Source: Entomortierella parvispora (taxonomy: Eukaryota; Mortierellomycota; Mortierellomycetes; Mortierellales; Mortierellaceae). Taken from it: DNA of 64,000 nt. Positions within the stretch are counted from its first letter, which is position 1, and each line of letters opens with the position of its first letter. Position numbers and translations under genes: made by a program. The stretch is from the NCBI GenBank assembly GCA_963573315.1, contig OY752143.1, positions 744,001-808,000 on the forward strand, in the 5' to 3' direction. The notes under the pieces were generated by a model, which was not told where the DNA came from, searched no databases, and saw nothing but the letters and a program-made list of their open reading frames with translations. Positions 47,355-58,600 of the stretch are shown in pieces.

Positions 47355-48812
47355 TACAACATCTCACTGTCCATGAAAAGGTTGACGTGGATCTATTTCA
47401 TGTCCAAGGATTGGACAGGCTGACAACCGTCACATTTAGGGGTTCTTTGGTCTTTTGCAGCAACTTTGACGATGATGACAGGAAAACACTTCTCCTGAGT
47501 GCATGCGAACGAATCGTGGGCAGGTTCCTTTACAACAATTCACGCTCCCTAACATCAGTTGAAGTTCCCGGTGGGCTATATTGCGACGAGCTTTGGAATA
47601 ATATAGCAAGTTGTGGACAGCTGAAGGAGGTCAGAATGTTTGGGGATCAAAACTGGCTCAATCGACTATCCCTTGGGCCATTTCTGAAATCGTGTTCGCG
47701 GTTACCCAAATATTACCAAAATGGAGGTATTGGACGAGCTTCGGAAGAATCTATCTGTTGAGGGTGTCCCCTGGAGCACAAGCGTAAAGCATCTCACGCT
47801 TACAGAATCATACTTCGTTTTCAGGCATGCGCCTTGGTGGCGCATTTTTGGCCAGTGGCTTCCAGACCTCGAATATCTGGATACTGGAAAGAGTGTCGAT
47901 GCGGTCGGTCTTGAAATCCTCTCCCAAGTGATGGGAGCTGGGGCTTGGAAAAAACTGCATTATTTTCGTCTTTTCGGATGCGGAGCCGCGCGTGAACGTC
48001 ATTTCATTATAATTATTGGTTCCATGGTAGACATTCAGCAGTTGGTCCTAGGTAGTTGCGACCTTGGCCCTGCAGCGTTTGCCAAGCTCGAGAGGCATTT
48101 TCTGACTCTCCGAGAAAACTAGATGTTTTTGCCTCAAGCGCGCATCTGGTCGCAATGTTGGAGGCCTGTCCCCTGCTGGAAGTTTTCAAAGGCACGACGG
48201 TGTTTGCCAGGGACTTCACTCCAGGACGGCAATGGCCTTGCAGTGGACGGCTTAAAAGTCTTGCCTTAGCTATTGAGCTTGACTGTCTCCTTGCTGGCGA
48301 GCCTGGCGAGGTCCACTCTGTTCAACGTGAGAGTCTTTACAGGTTGCTGTCTCAGTTGGTCAAGATCGAAACTTTAGACCTGAAGAGGTTCATAGTGGGC
48401 CGTCAGCCGAGGACGAACAAGTGGCTCGACTTTTCCTTGGAATCGGGATTGTCCTGCCTACAAGGGCTGAAGGAGTTGCGATCCGTAATTCTTCCAGGGA
48501 ACCAGAAGCTGGACAAGTTGGATGCCTTATGGATGGTGAAGCATTGGAGGCGTCTGGGTCTGATCGCCGGAGTGATCTCTGTGTCCTTGAGGGAGTTGAT
48601 GGAGATCCGAGAAGTCTTTAAATCGGGCGGAGTGTCCGTTGGACTTCATAGCCCTCTTGAGATAGATATGGCCGGAGCATAATTATCTCGGAAATACAGA
48701 ACACACATGCCCCCCCCCCCCGCTTCTCTTCCTTCTCTTTGCTGTCAACATTACCCTCTAATCTCTTGGCCAATCGCCATACGGACAACTGGTCTTAACT
48801 CCCTCCCTCAAC

Positions 48813-50585
48813 ATGGACCCGTTCGTTGGAGCCTCTCCACAATCCTCCTCTCCCTTCGCACCGCCTCCATCCAATGAAGGCAGGCACGAACTTGACTATA
48901 TCCCCTTTGCAAAGTATGGCCAGCAGCGCCAGCTAGACCGTCGTTATATCTCGAGGCTGCACTGGGACTTACAGGGTACATCCGTCTAATTAGGACATCC
49001 AAGACGTTTGTCAGACGGCCAGGAAACACTGCCACAGTATCTGTCGGTCTGTGGAATTCGATCACGAACGATGGTAAACAAGCAAAGATATGATCACCTC
49101 ATCTCAACAGTTTCGACTTTGCGTGTTGGTAACTCCTTTCAATCGCCTTGGAAACAGACGCTAGCGTCCCCGGACTAACCAATGTTCATCCCCAAGGCAA
49201 TGATAACTTTGTGCTGGTGCCTGAGGAAGATAATGAAGGCTATGGAGAAGATCGAGAGGCGTTCTATGGATACGGAGTTGGTGGCGCAACAGACTTTTTT
49301 CTCTCTTCTCCGTTGGATGTAGCTGAATTTGAGGCACCGGCAAAGACAACCATGCATCCTATATTACAATCCGACAGCCGACCGCAACGTCAACATCCAC
49401 TGCAGCATCAGACGGCCGAGGTTTTGTTGGAAATGCCTCCACCCAAGCTTGTTAACAGACGGAAACGCAAGTTCAAAGGCTCGTCCAGTTTGAACGAAAA
49501 ATACTCTCATATGAAGGTAATACAGTCGATGTTCATTTTCTTTTCATCAGCAGTAGATATGAAAAAAAAAAAAAAAAAAGTTAAAAAACTCCTCTCTTCC
49601 AAAGTATGAAATGGAACTGTTATCTCGGGACTCAATCTCCCAAACGAGATCCTCACCGTACTCGAACAAGAGTCAATTCCATGGAGTCGATCCCTACTTT
49701 TGCACTGGTGCAAGAAACGAGGACGTTATACCTGATGGTATGAGGGTTTACTCAAACTGGACTCCAACTATGTTGCCACTTGACACAGCCTACGATCCAG
49801 GACAGGAGTATTGGCGACAGAATCTAGGAGATGGCAGCAGCTTCATCTCCACTACCACCCGCTGCAGCAATAATGTATTGAGTGGCGGGCCATACTCGAC
49901 TCCTTACTTCAGGATTTCATCATCATCTACAACAGGACATGCACTTCGGCGATCTCCTCTCTCTGTATCTGGCTCACTCCCACCGTCGCACTCGAGCCTA
50001 TCACTACACGAATCTGTGGCGACAAATGTAGAGTCCATCGTCTCTGGAGATGATAGCCATCCCGAGGCGTCACCGGACGAGTATCAGTTTGACGAGGACT
50101 TTGGTCTAGAGGAGTTAGCCACTGATAAGAGTAGCACGGACACACCTATTGTCCATCCCAATGATCCCCTTATCGACAGCAGTATTCTCAACCAGCGGCC
50201 TCTGACACTACGAGATCGGATCCACAAACTTGGGCAAGAGATGAGAGCTTCTGCGGCCACCTCCTTTTCAAAGTTTCCATCACCCACCCCATTTCAACCA
50301 CAAGGATCATCCTCTGTTTGTACGAGCTCTTCACAGGCGTTGGACTCAATTCTGGCTCAAAGTTCTAACCTTAGAAAGTGTGTCGAGTTTGAAGAAAAGT
50401 CAAAAGGCATGGGGCAGGAAGAAAAGGCGCTAGCGGAAGCATCAGCGGAAGAAGATGCGCGAAATAACTTGCGAATCGAAAGACTGGTACTTCAGCAGCA
50501 AAGGCAGCAAAGGCGATTTCAGAGGTCAGTCAAATCCGGTGCCTCCTGGACAAGACCCTCCAAACGACTCGAAGTTCTCGACTAA
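48813..50585 (+). CDS. Unidentified low-complexity protein
   Basis: Three exons (48813-48975, 49158-49516, 49605-50585) splice in phase to 500 aa. The first exon has MDPFVGASPQSSSPFAPPPS then a basic segment (FAKYGQQRQLDRRYISRL). The middle has a basic NLS-like patch (LVNRRKRKFKGSS). The bulk is Ser/Thr/Pro-rich and acidic, with a helical, Q/R/E-rich C-terminus (RIERLVLQQQRQQRRFQR). There are no recognisable catalytic or binding domains and no signal peptide. The composition suggests a nuclear or regulatory protein, which is inference only. It is not related to the adjoining F-box pseudogene. Confidence 0.65.
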
Positions 50586-50880
50586 TCAGCTACGAAGGCT
50601 TGTCATTAATAAAGAGTGGATGAGCGCGGCACTGAAATAAAGTTGGAACGCGACATTCGGGCGAAGCCGAGGTGTCGTTCTTTGTTTGCTAGTCAACTTG
50701 TTTGTAACCTAACGCGGCATTTCTTTCCATTCTCACAATAGAGGTATAGACTATGGCAAAAGATCTTTAGATATTTATTTGATGTGATAAATAACGAATA
50801 GATACAAGTATCTTGCGCAGGTAAGTAGCAGCCAGGGAAGTGGGTTCTTGTTCCGAGGAAAAAGGGTCCGCAAACACCGT

Positions 50881-51168
50881 TTAGCAGCTGATACGACCAC
50901 ACTTGGCGCAGGAATCTCTGTAGCCAAAGATGCAGCATTCGCCCGAAGGGGAGCACTGGTAAACATTGTTACCGAGGCAGGCGAGACCACCGGCGCTGAT
51001 GTTGCAGCGGCAGCCATTGTAGTAACAAGACTGAGGGGTGATGTCGTTGAGTCCAGCAGCGACGGCAGCAACCTTGTTCACGGTCGATCCCATTTCGAGA
51101 ACCTCGGGCGATTGGGCGCTGACGACCAGGGCGATCACGGACAGGAGGATGGCGGCACGAGCAAACAT
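50881..51168 (-). CDS. Small secreted cysteine-rich protein (10 Cys)
   Basis: Intronless, 95 aa. MFARAAILLSVIALVVSAQS is a signal peptide with likely cleavage after SAQ. The mature part carries ten cysteines in its C-terminal half (C-x4-C-x1-C, C-x6-C, then ECC, DSC, AKC and a terminal ISC), consistent with five disulfides. A TATA-like tatataaag lies on the minus strand near 51371-51379. The family is unrecognised. It resembles hydrophobin-sized secreted proteins, but the cysteine spacing is not the hydrophobin eight-Cys pattern. Confidence 0.7.
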   Translation of the reverse strand: MFARAAILLSVIALVVSAQSPEVLEMGSTVNKVAAVAAGLNDITPQSCYYNGCRCNISAGGLACLGNNVYQCSPSGECCIFGYRDSCAKCGRISC

Positions 51169-52801
51169 TTTGTTTTCTATTGTCCACGAAACATAGAAGA
51201 AAGAAGGAAAAAGAAAAAAAATGGTTAAAAGGACGGTCTTGTCGTGTTTAAAGTCGACGGTAGGCGGGTCTTGCCATACTTGAAGTGTTTGTTTGAGGTG
51301 AGTTGGGCTGGCTCTCTGGGAAGAGGAAAGTGTGGAAGGATGGTGTTTGAAATGAGCGAGAGGTGTCCCTCTTTATATACCAAAATCCTTCGCCTCTTTC
51401 CCCTTCTGTTCTTTCTCATTTCTACATGCATTCTGTTCGTACCACTCGATTTTTACCCACCTTAGCCACGAACAACCCAGATCACTCAGGATACTGCACA
51501 ACGGCCAACAGAGTCGTGCAGAGCCGTTGCGAGTCCAATGCATGTTGTGCACGACACGAACACTATGGCGGATTGGCAGTGCAACGACCGCCTCCCCCCT
51601 CGTGAAGGCACGCCGCCTTTTTTGGGTTGCAAAATGTTTACGACAGGAGAAGCGTTCGAGACATTACATTTTAAACATGCAAGCACAGGTATTGTAGAAA
51701 GCGGTGCAGTGGCAAGCGAGGGGAAGGGAGGCGGGTTTAAAAGAGTAGCTGCCAGATGCACTGGCCGATCAACATGGGAAAATGTCTGTGCGCTAGTCTT
51801 GTTTTGCGCGGCGTCCTTGCAGATCGCAGGATTTGTCGTGATATGACGGCGAATGAGAGCTAAAAAAAAAAAAAAACCTTGGGATCGCATTTGACTAGAA
51901 TATCCTGTCTGCACCCCCTTCCCCTTGCATGACACAGCGCCTGGACTGACTAACGGACTGGCGAGGTCTCAAAGGTTCATGCCTGGCTCTCATATTCACA
52001 CGGTGGAGTCCACGCCGCTCGTGCACACGAGCGTCGAGTACAGTCATGAGAAACAGAGTCGGGAGAGGAACAGGGGGCATGGTGATTTGTTGACTCTCTT
52101 GCCTGCCAAACCACAGCGGAGACCGTAGTCTCGGTATCTTGTTTTGCAGTTCCTAAATTGCGGCGTAAGAATCGATACATTCCAGGCAATTCCTTCCTTG
52201 ATAGAATTCATCGCTCGCTCAATGAATAGAGGTATATTGTATAAATATGTTACAGACATTCGAGGCGTCACTAGGTCAATATCGTCCAGTTCCCGTTTCT
52301 GTGACGCATCTCGACCCCCGACTGTTCTAGAATTCATGTCTTCCCTTTCAGAAGCGTGTTCAACAGTGACGTCCGGCACATGGAGGCATGACTGTGTCCT
52401 TGTACAGTCGATCCATTCAGCGGGAAGCCGTTAACAGCGCAGCAGACGTTCTCTCACAGATATGCAATAAGCGGATTGTGTAGATTATTGAAAAGTCGAC
52501 TTCGTACTCTAGAACCTCACTCTTTCGATGTTGAGTGTGACGGTTGCCTTGTGTATCTGAAATGTCGGTAGATGGTTGAAGGATGCCCTTGTATCTTGGC
52601 TCTGATCGTCCCGTTCCATCCTCGTTATTTTCTGTAGACGCGACATAAGGCTTTTGTCGACGAATGCCCATCGTGCCAGAAAACAGTTGGAGCATTGTCA
52701 TGACACCTGCAGCGTCAGGGGGGTTTGTCGAGACAGAACGTGATGGCGTTCCTGCTCTTCCATGAATGGTCCTCAAAGCCAGATTCGTCCTTGCCGGGCC
52801 C
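51169..52801. other. Gene-poor spacer
   Basis: 1.6 kb holding the promoter of the 10-Cys gene at its left end, an A14 run near 51861-51874 and otherwise no protein-like frame. A 158-codon minus-strand frame at 52417-52893 overlaps the membrane-protein remnant out of frame and is not convincing. Confidence 0.4.
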
Positions 52802-53131
52802 TCAGTCAATCCTAATTCCATCCAGATCTTCGTAGTTGGTGTCCACAGACGTTTCCTCGTGATACTTCTCTTCAATATCCCTCTTACTGCCACCCCTTCG
52901 GTTCCGGAGACGGCCAGTCAGGCCAATAAAGAACCCCCTTTTTGCGGACGCGTTACTGGTTTCTATGCCGGACTTGAACGATTATGTTTGATTGAGTTGC
53001 AGCTTCCGTTCGACTTTTCTACGGACCTCCATCTCCTTTTGGTACGAGACAGGGTAGAGGTACCCAACAAACCGCGTGGATATCATGGTGAGGAGGACAC
53101 ACATGACGATGAGGATCACAAAACTCGTTCG
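52802..53131 (-). pseudogene. Remnant of a membrane protein C-terminus with an in-frame stop
   Basis: A single minus-strand frame of 110 codons reads RTSFVILIVMCVLLTMISTR, a transmembrane helix, then a basic stretch (YQKEMEVRRKVERKLQLNQT). It meets one TAA (52982-52984) and continues in the same frame as SFKSGIETSNASAKRGFFIG, a basic/acidic tail and IRID-stop. Both sides look protein-like, so a nonsense mutation in a formerly single exon is likely. An additional hydrophobic stretch (GLVIMVVSISFFGKMLGY) lies just upstream at about 53270-53324 and may be the preceding exon. The parent family is not recognised. The gag remnant abuts it. Confidence 0.4.
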
Positions 53132-53314
53132 CTGATCACCCCTGCATCATGTCCAATGTTGAGGATGATACTCAACCAGTCCTTTGCAGTTCATCAAAAT
53201 CCGATCGAAAGGGCCTCATGCCATGTCATAGAGTTGTATCAACCTGCAGAAACATAACCAAGCATCTTTCCAAAGAAAGAGATGCTCACGACCATGATCA
53301 CCAATCCTCAGGTT

Positions 53315-54197
53315 TCACCGTTGTTTAGAAGGTTGACTTGAGTCTTGAAACCGGAGCATGCAAAGAACTATCAATTGAATGTTGATTTGATTGATGAGGT
53401 TAGCCAAGATGAGGGTGTTGATGTTGTCAATTTCCATATCCATGTCGGAGCGGTGCGAGGCAGTAGCGCTGGCGACAGTGTAATCGAGGCCTGCGGAGGA
53501 TGGCGAAGGGGAGGCGGCGCGGGCAGAGTACTCGTAAATCTGGTCAAATTGTTCGGCGTTGTTGCACAAGTCGTGGATGGTGGATGATGGGTTGTTGAAT
53601 TTGTAGGTGAGGAGGACTTGTCGAAGATCCTTTGGCGCGCCCTTCAAGAAGCACGACGTAGCGGCTTGCTCAAGGGTGAGGCGGGCCTCAGGATTCATGT
53701 CTTGGAGAGTTAGAAAGGACATATACTTCCGGGTGCGCGCAACATAGTCCGGCACCGTAGAGGTCATCTTAATGTCGAACAACATGTTGCGCACCTGGTT
53801 GATGAAGCCGACGGGTTGGAAAGCTGCGCGGAAGGCTATGACAAAGTCAGTCCGTGGGCGTCATCGGTGAGGGCGTTGCCGTCCCACCACAGCGTCGCGT
53901 CTCCGGTTAGGAAAATGGCGGCATGTAGGGTGCGCTGGCCATCAGGGATACGAGCACCCTTGAAGAATCGGGTGATCGCGGTGAGCCAAATCTCACATTT
54001 GAATCCGTCGCGTTCTCCTTTGTAGTGCTCGGGCTGAAGGAATCGGAAGGTGGCAGATGAGAAGGCAATAGGGGCGGGGTCTGGGTTGCTGGAGGAAGTG
54101 CGGTGTCTGGGGAAGTCATGGTGAGGCCGTGGAGCAGGTGGGTGAGGGTGTCAATGGGGTCAAGGGGTGTTGGTGAGGACAGTGTGGTAATGGTCAA
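53315..54197 (-). pseudogene. Degenerate LTR-retrotransposon gag (Ty3/gypsy type)
   Basis: Minus-strand frames carry the retrotransposon gag domain: FRFLQPEHYKGERDG and AAIFLTGDATLWWDGNALTDD in one frame, then FVIAFRAAFQPVGFINQVRN and YVARTRKYMSFLTLQDMNPE in another. They end in LRQVLLTYKFNNPSSTIHDL and a Q/S-rich tail. At least one frameshift near 53835 breaks it. No zinc knuckle, protease, reverse transcriptase or integrase follows. Upstream, a tttaaaagg motif near 54230-54240 could be an old promoter, but I could not define LTRs. Confidence 0.75.
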
Positions 54198-55615
54198 AGG
54201 GTTAGGGGTTAGGGGTCAGTGATCGAGGGGCCTTTTAAATGGAATGTGCGGTAGCCAAAGATCGCGTGATGTCACCGTATTACCGCACCACTGTTGCAAT
54301 TGCTAGTCAATGCTTGACTCAAGGTCCATCTCATCCTTAATGGCACCCTAACAGTATGATGAAAGCACCGCCACGTGGGAGATAGGGGCGCTTTTGACAT
54401 CTTTTCACCCCCCTATCCGTCAGGGCTGAGCTAGACCACAGAAACTGAAAATTGGAGATCATCTATCTCCGCAAAAACCTTAAGGAGAGATCTTGCTGCT
54501 GTTGTGTTGTCCCGCAGCCGGATCATTTTTGCAGCGTACAACATGCAGCTGCTGCGAGTAGCGGAATTGATCCGGAGAGAGCCGCACGATTGATAGGAAC
54601 TTTGTGGGACTTTGTGCATCCAAGATGTCGTCCCTTAAGATGTTGGACTTTGGAGTTGGCACTCGCTCAAGCAACGTCTTCGAAGCAAATCACACAGCGT
54701 CTGGCCGATTCCAAGGGGAATAGTTGGGGAAAGACCTGGCCGAGCTAGCACCAATTCCACAATTGATGATCGTCTATGAAAGTTTCTTCAGATTATTGCT
54801 GGATAAGGACCTGTCGAGGAGTTGGCCGATATCGACGATGCGAAAACAAATTGAGTGGCGGCCATTTTCCTTTCTTCGCTTGACGAGACAGGCCAGAGAG
54901 AGCCGACAAAAAAAATTTTCAGTCCGCCGAATCTTGTTCCACAGATGTTAAAAAAATCAAAGTCAGTTACGTACACACAGTGAGGCATTTTATTTCCATC
55001 TTTGGTAGATGAGTGGTCCACATGGACAGCCTATCGGCCAGTGCTCTCAACCTCTGGTTTTCTTATTTGTCGGCCGCTCGGCGTTGGCGTCGGGTATTGG
55101 CGTTGAGGCGTCCAGTGCGTACCCTATATAAGGGCGTGAACTGCCTGTTCCCCTGCTTCCTCTTCAACCGACTCCTGTCCTTCACCCACACGTATCCAAC
55201 ACCCACACCGCGAACAAGAACCCCCCCCATCCCCTTCACCTCGAATCTATCCAAGAATTGGCGTCTGCCTGCCCCCCTATTCCTTCCTCGTCGTTCGGTA
55301 AGTCAATGGTGATTGCCGCCTCTTGTATGTCTTCAGTGCTTCGTCTAACACTATCTATCTCCATGTACCTTGCTATTTTCTACAATAGCGGCGAATATCA
55401 ACAACCGAAACTGCGAACCGATCCTCTGCGTGCTCCAGGTACATATCTTTTAGACATGCATACATGTGCCTGCATGTTTCCCAGTATGGATTCAAGATTC
55501 ACTAACTCTTGATTCTCCCTTCCGCCCTCTCATCATCCTAACACAAATGTAGTCCTCGACTAAACCACCTTAAGTCCGATATTTTCAACAAAATCGAACA
55601 ACTCCTATTGTCATA
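54198..55615. promoter_or_regulatory. Spacer and spliced 5' leader of the P-type ATPase gene
   Basis: The left part (54198-55010) has no convincing gene. On the right, tatataag at 55124-55131 is a good TATA box. The leader then shows two canonical introns: 55298-55389 (gtaagt...acaatag) and 55440-55552 (gtacat...aatgtag). Splicing joins a non-coding leader to the ATG at 55616. Confidence 0.6.
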
Positions 55616-58600
55616 ATGGCTCCCTCAAACGTCAACAAGAAAATCGAGGCTCTCAAGGCCCACCATGGCGTTGTCTATGACACTGTCACATCTGTCTCCT
55701 CCATCACTTCCGCTCTCCCTGCTGGCTCCGAATTCGAGGGTCTCTTGCCCCTCAATGACGAGGAAGTCGCGCGTGCTAAAGAGAAATATGGAAAGAATGT
55801 TATCTCCTTTGGAAATGACCTGACCTGGTATAAGATCCTCTTCCAAGCAACCGTCCACCCGTTCAACATCTTGCTCGTCTTCCTTGCTATCGGTACGATC
55901 GCCACCGGCAGTCTGAGTGGAGGTGTGATCATGTTTGTCATGGTAGTCATCTCTACTGCGCTGCGTTTCTGGCAGGAGTGGAAGTCTGCTGCTGCCGCTC
56001 AAGCTCTCAAATCTATGGTCTCGACCTTGATCAATGTCACCCGTCTGTACTCTGTCCCTGACTACCGCGACCCTACCCCCGAGGATGTTGCCCGTATCAT
56101 GAGCCACGCGACCGTTCGAATGGATGTTCCGATCGAGGATGTTGTCCCTGGCGACTGGGTCCAGCTCTCGGCTGGCGATCTTATTCCTGCCGATGTCAAG
56201 ATTATCGAGTCGAAAGATCTGTTTGTCTCCCAGGCTGCCCTCACTGGTGAAGCCATGCCTGTTGAGAAGTTCAGTTCCTCGTCCGAAGCAATGGCTAGCT
56301 GGAATGGCGACCAACAGAACTCTTACGATAACATGGCCAAGCAAGCTGTCCCCATGGATGCCACCGCCATCGTTCTCGAGAAGAGCAGCGGTGAAGGTTT
56401 GGAAGAAACCTCCATGGCCACAGCTGCCCCATCCAAAGGCAAAGCCATGCGCGCGATTTACGCCTGTTTCGGTATCCGATACTTTGCCCCAGAGACCGCA
56501 GTTGATGCTCCCGACGTTGGCCTCGATCGTCCCGATATCTGTTTCATGGGCACCTCGGTTGTCTCGGGTACGGCTACTGTCTTGGTCGAAAAGACCGGCG
56601 AGAACACTTTCTTTGGATCCATGGCCAAGGAGCTGTCGAAGCGCAAGCCCGAGAATGCCTTCCAGTTGGGTGTGCGCAACATCTCCTGGGTCTTCTTTGG
56701 CATGATGTTTGTGCTGGTTCCGCCTGTGCTCCTGATCAACGGTCTTACCACCAAGGGTTGGTCTGATGCTGTCCTATTTGCCTTGTCTGTTGCGGTCGGT
56801 CTTACTCCTGAGATGCTGCCCATGATCGTCAACTCGAACCTCGCCCGCGGTGCCTGGTTGATGTCCAAGAAGCGATGCATCGTTAAGAACTTGGACGCAA
56901 TCATCAACCTTGGCTCAATGGACGTTCTCTGCACCGACAAGACCGGAACTCTGACTGACAACAAGGTTGTCCTTGTCCGCCACCTCGATTACAACGGCAA
57001 GGCCTCAATGCAGTGCCTGCAGCTCGCCTTCTTGAACTCTCGCTTCCAGACCGGCCTCAAGAACCTGCTCGATGTCGCTGTCGTTGAGTACTTTGAGAAA
57101 ACGGCCTCGGCTTTGCCTATGTACGAGTCACTGGGTGAGGGTGGTCCAGCCGTGGGCTCTGGTTTGACTCCTGCCGCTGTTACACTCGCTGCTCGCTACC
57201 TCAAGTTGGATGAGATCCCTTTCGATTTTGTCCGTCGCCGTATGTCTGTGGTTATCAAGGATTTGTCTGATGACCAGAGCATGATGGTCTCCAAGGGTGC
57301 TGTCGAGGAGATGTTGAGAATCTGCACGAAGATTGTCATCCCCCGCGGTGGCGCTGAAGGGCTTAGCACTGACATCTGTACGGCTGAAAAGTCTGAGAGT
57401 ACGGTTGCTCTCGATCTCTTGCAGCGATCTGCTGAGGACCAAATCCAGACCTTGACCCCAGAGCTGGCCGAACACTTGATTGAGATGAACAAGGATTTGA
57501 ACATCGACGGTCTCCGTGTCGTTGCTGTCGCTTACAAGAACATCGACAAGGTCAAGGACAACTATGGATTGGTAGACGAGTGCGACATGGTCTTTGCCGG
57601 TCTCATTGGCTTCCTGGACCCTCCCAAGGAGTCCACCGCGCCCGCCATCAAGGAGCTCATGTCACTCGGAGTTGAGGTCAAGGTCCTGACCGGCGATTCT
57701 GCAGCTGTCTGTCGCAAGGTTTGCCAGGAAATTGATCTTCCAATCCAGTCTATTGTCACAACTGACGATCTGGTCGGCCTGGACGACGAGAAGTTTGCCG
57801 AGGTTGCTCTCAAGGCTACCATTTTTGCCAAGCTGACCCCTCTCCAAAAGTCGCAGGTCATCCGTGCTCTGAAGCGTGCCGATCGCGTTGTTGGCTTCCT
57901 CGGCGATGGTATCAATGACGCCCCTGCTCTGGCCGAGGCCGATATTGGAATCTCTGTTGACACTGCCACGGACATCGCCAAGGAGTCTGCCGATGTCATC
58001 TTATTGGAGAAGTCGCTCACGGTCATTGCTGAGTCTGTTCTGCTGGGCCGCACCACTTACGGAAACACCTTGAAGTACATCGTCATGGCAATCTCCTCCA
58101 ACTTTGGAAATGTCTTCTCGATGCTTATTGCCTCCGCTTGGTTGAAGTTCCTGCCTATGCTGCCGATCCACATCCTGGTCCAGAACTTGATGTACGATCT
58201 CTCTCAAACGACCATTCCTTGGGATAGAATGGATCCAGAGTTCCTGAAGGTTCCTCATCGCTGGAGCATGAAATCGATTTTGCGTTTCATGGTTTTCATG
58301 GGACCCTGGTCATCCCCCTTTGACATCACGACCTTCCTGTTCATGTTTTTTCACTACAACATCAGGACCCCGGATGATAACGTCACAATGTTCCAGACTG
58401 CGTGGTTCGTCGAGGGTTCTTTGACCCAGCTTCTGGTCATCCACATTATCCGCACGCCCAAGATTCCCTTCATCCAGTCCATGGCCGCATGGCCCATCGT
58501 GACGAGCTCGATCTTGTTCTCAGTGGCGGCCATAGCCCTGCCTTATATTCCTGTCATCCAGGATCTGCTCACGTTTCACCCGTTGCCGGCTTTGTACTAT

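Larger units (their letters stand above)
45676..48682 (+). pseudogene. F-box protein gene disrupted by a Tc1/mariner insertion and two frameshifts
   Basis: The 5' part (45676-45880) encodes an F-box-like start (LDLHEIRSVVAANLDMEDLA, CARVSRDWNDTFTPLLY). The frame meets a transposon at a TA and resumes precisely at 47357: bridging the element, with one TA, reads NNGHLV then QHLTVHEKVDVDLF. The 3' part continues as an LRR-like fungal F-box protein but shifts frame twice. One extra base lies near 47711-47716, and one base is missing in the A run near 48112-48116, where LREN-stop should continue as KLDVFASSAHLV. The last frame ends at 48682. Intact length would be about 510 aa. The shifts may be post-insertion decay or consensus errors; the insertion itself is unambiguous. 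Confidence 0.88.

Noticed and set aside
54196-54216. gggttaggggttagggg telomere-like motif
   Set aside because: Only about two TTAGGGG units, within the leader of the gag remnant. Too short to be an interstitial telomere tract.
55625-56344. 239-codon minus-strand frame
   Set aside because: Shadow of the P-type ATPase coding region.
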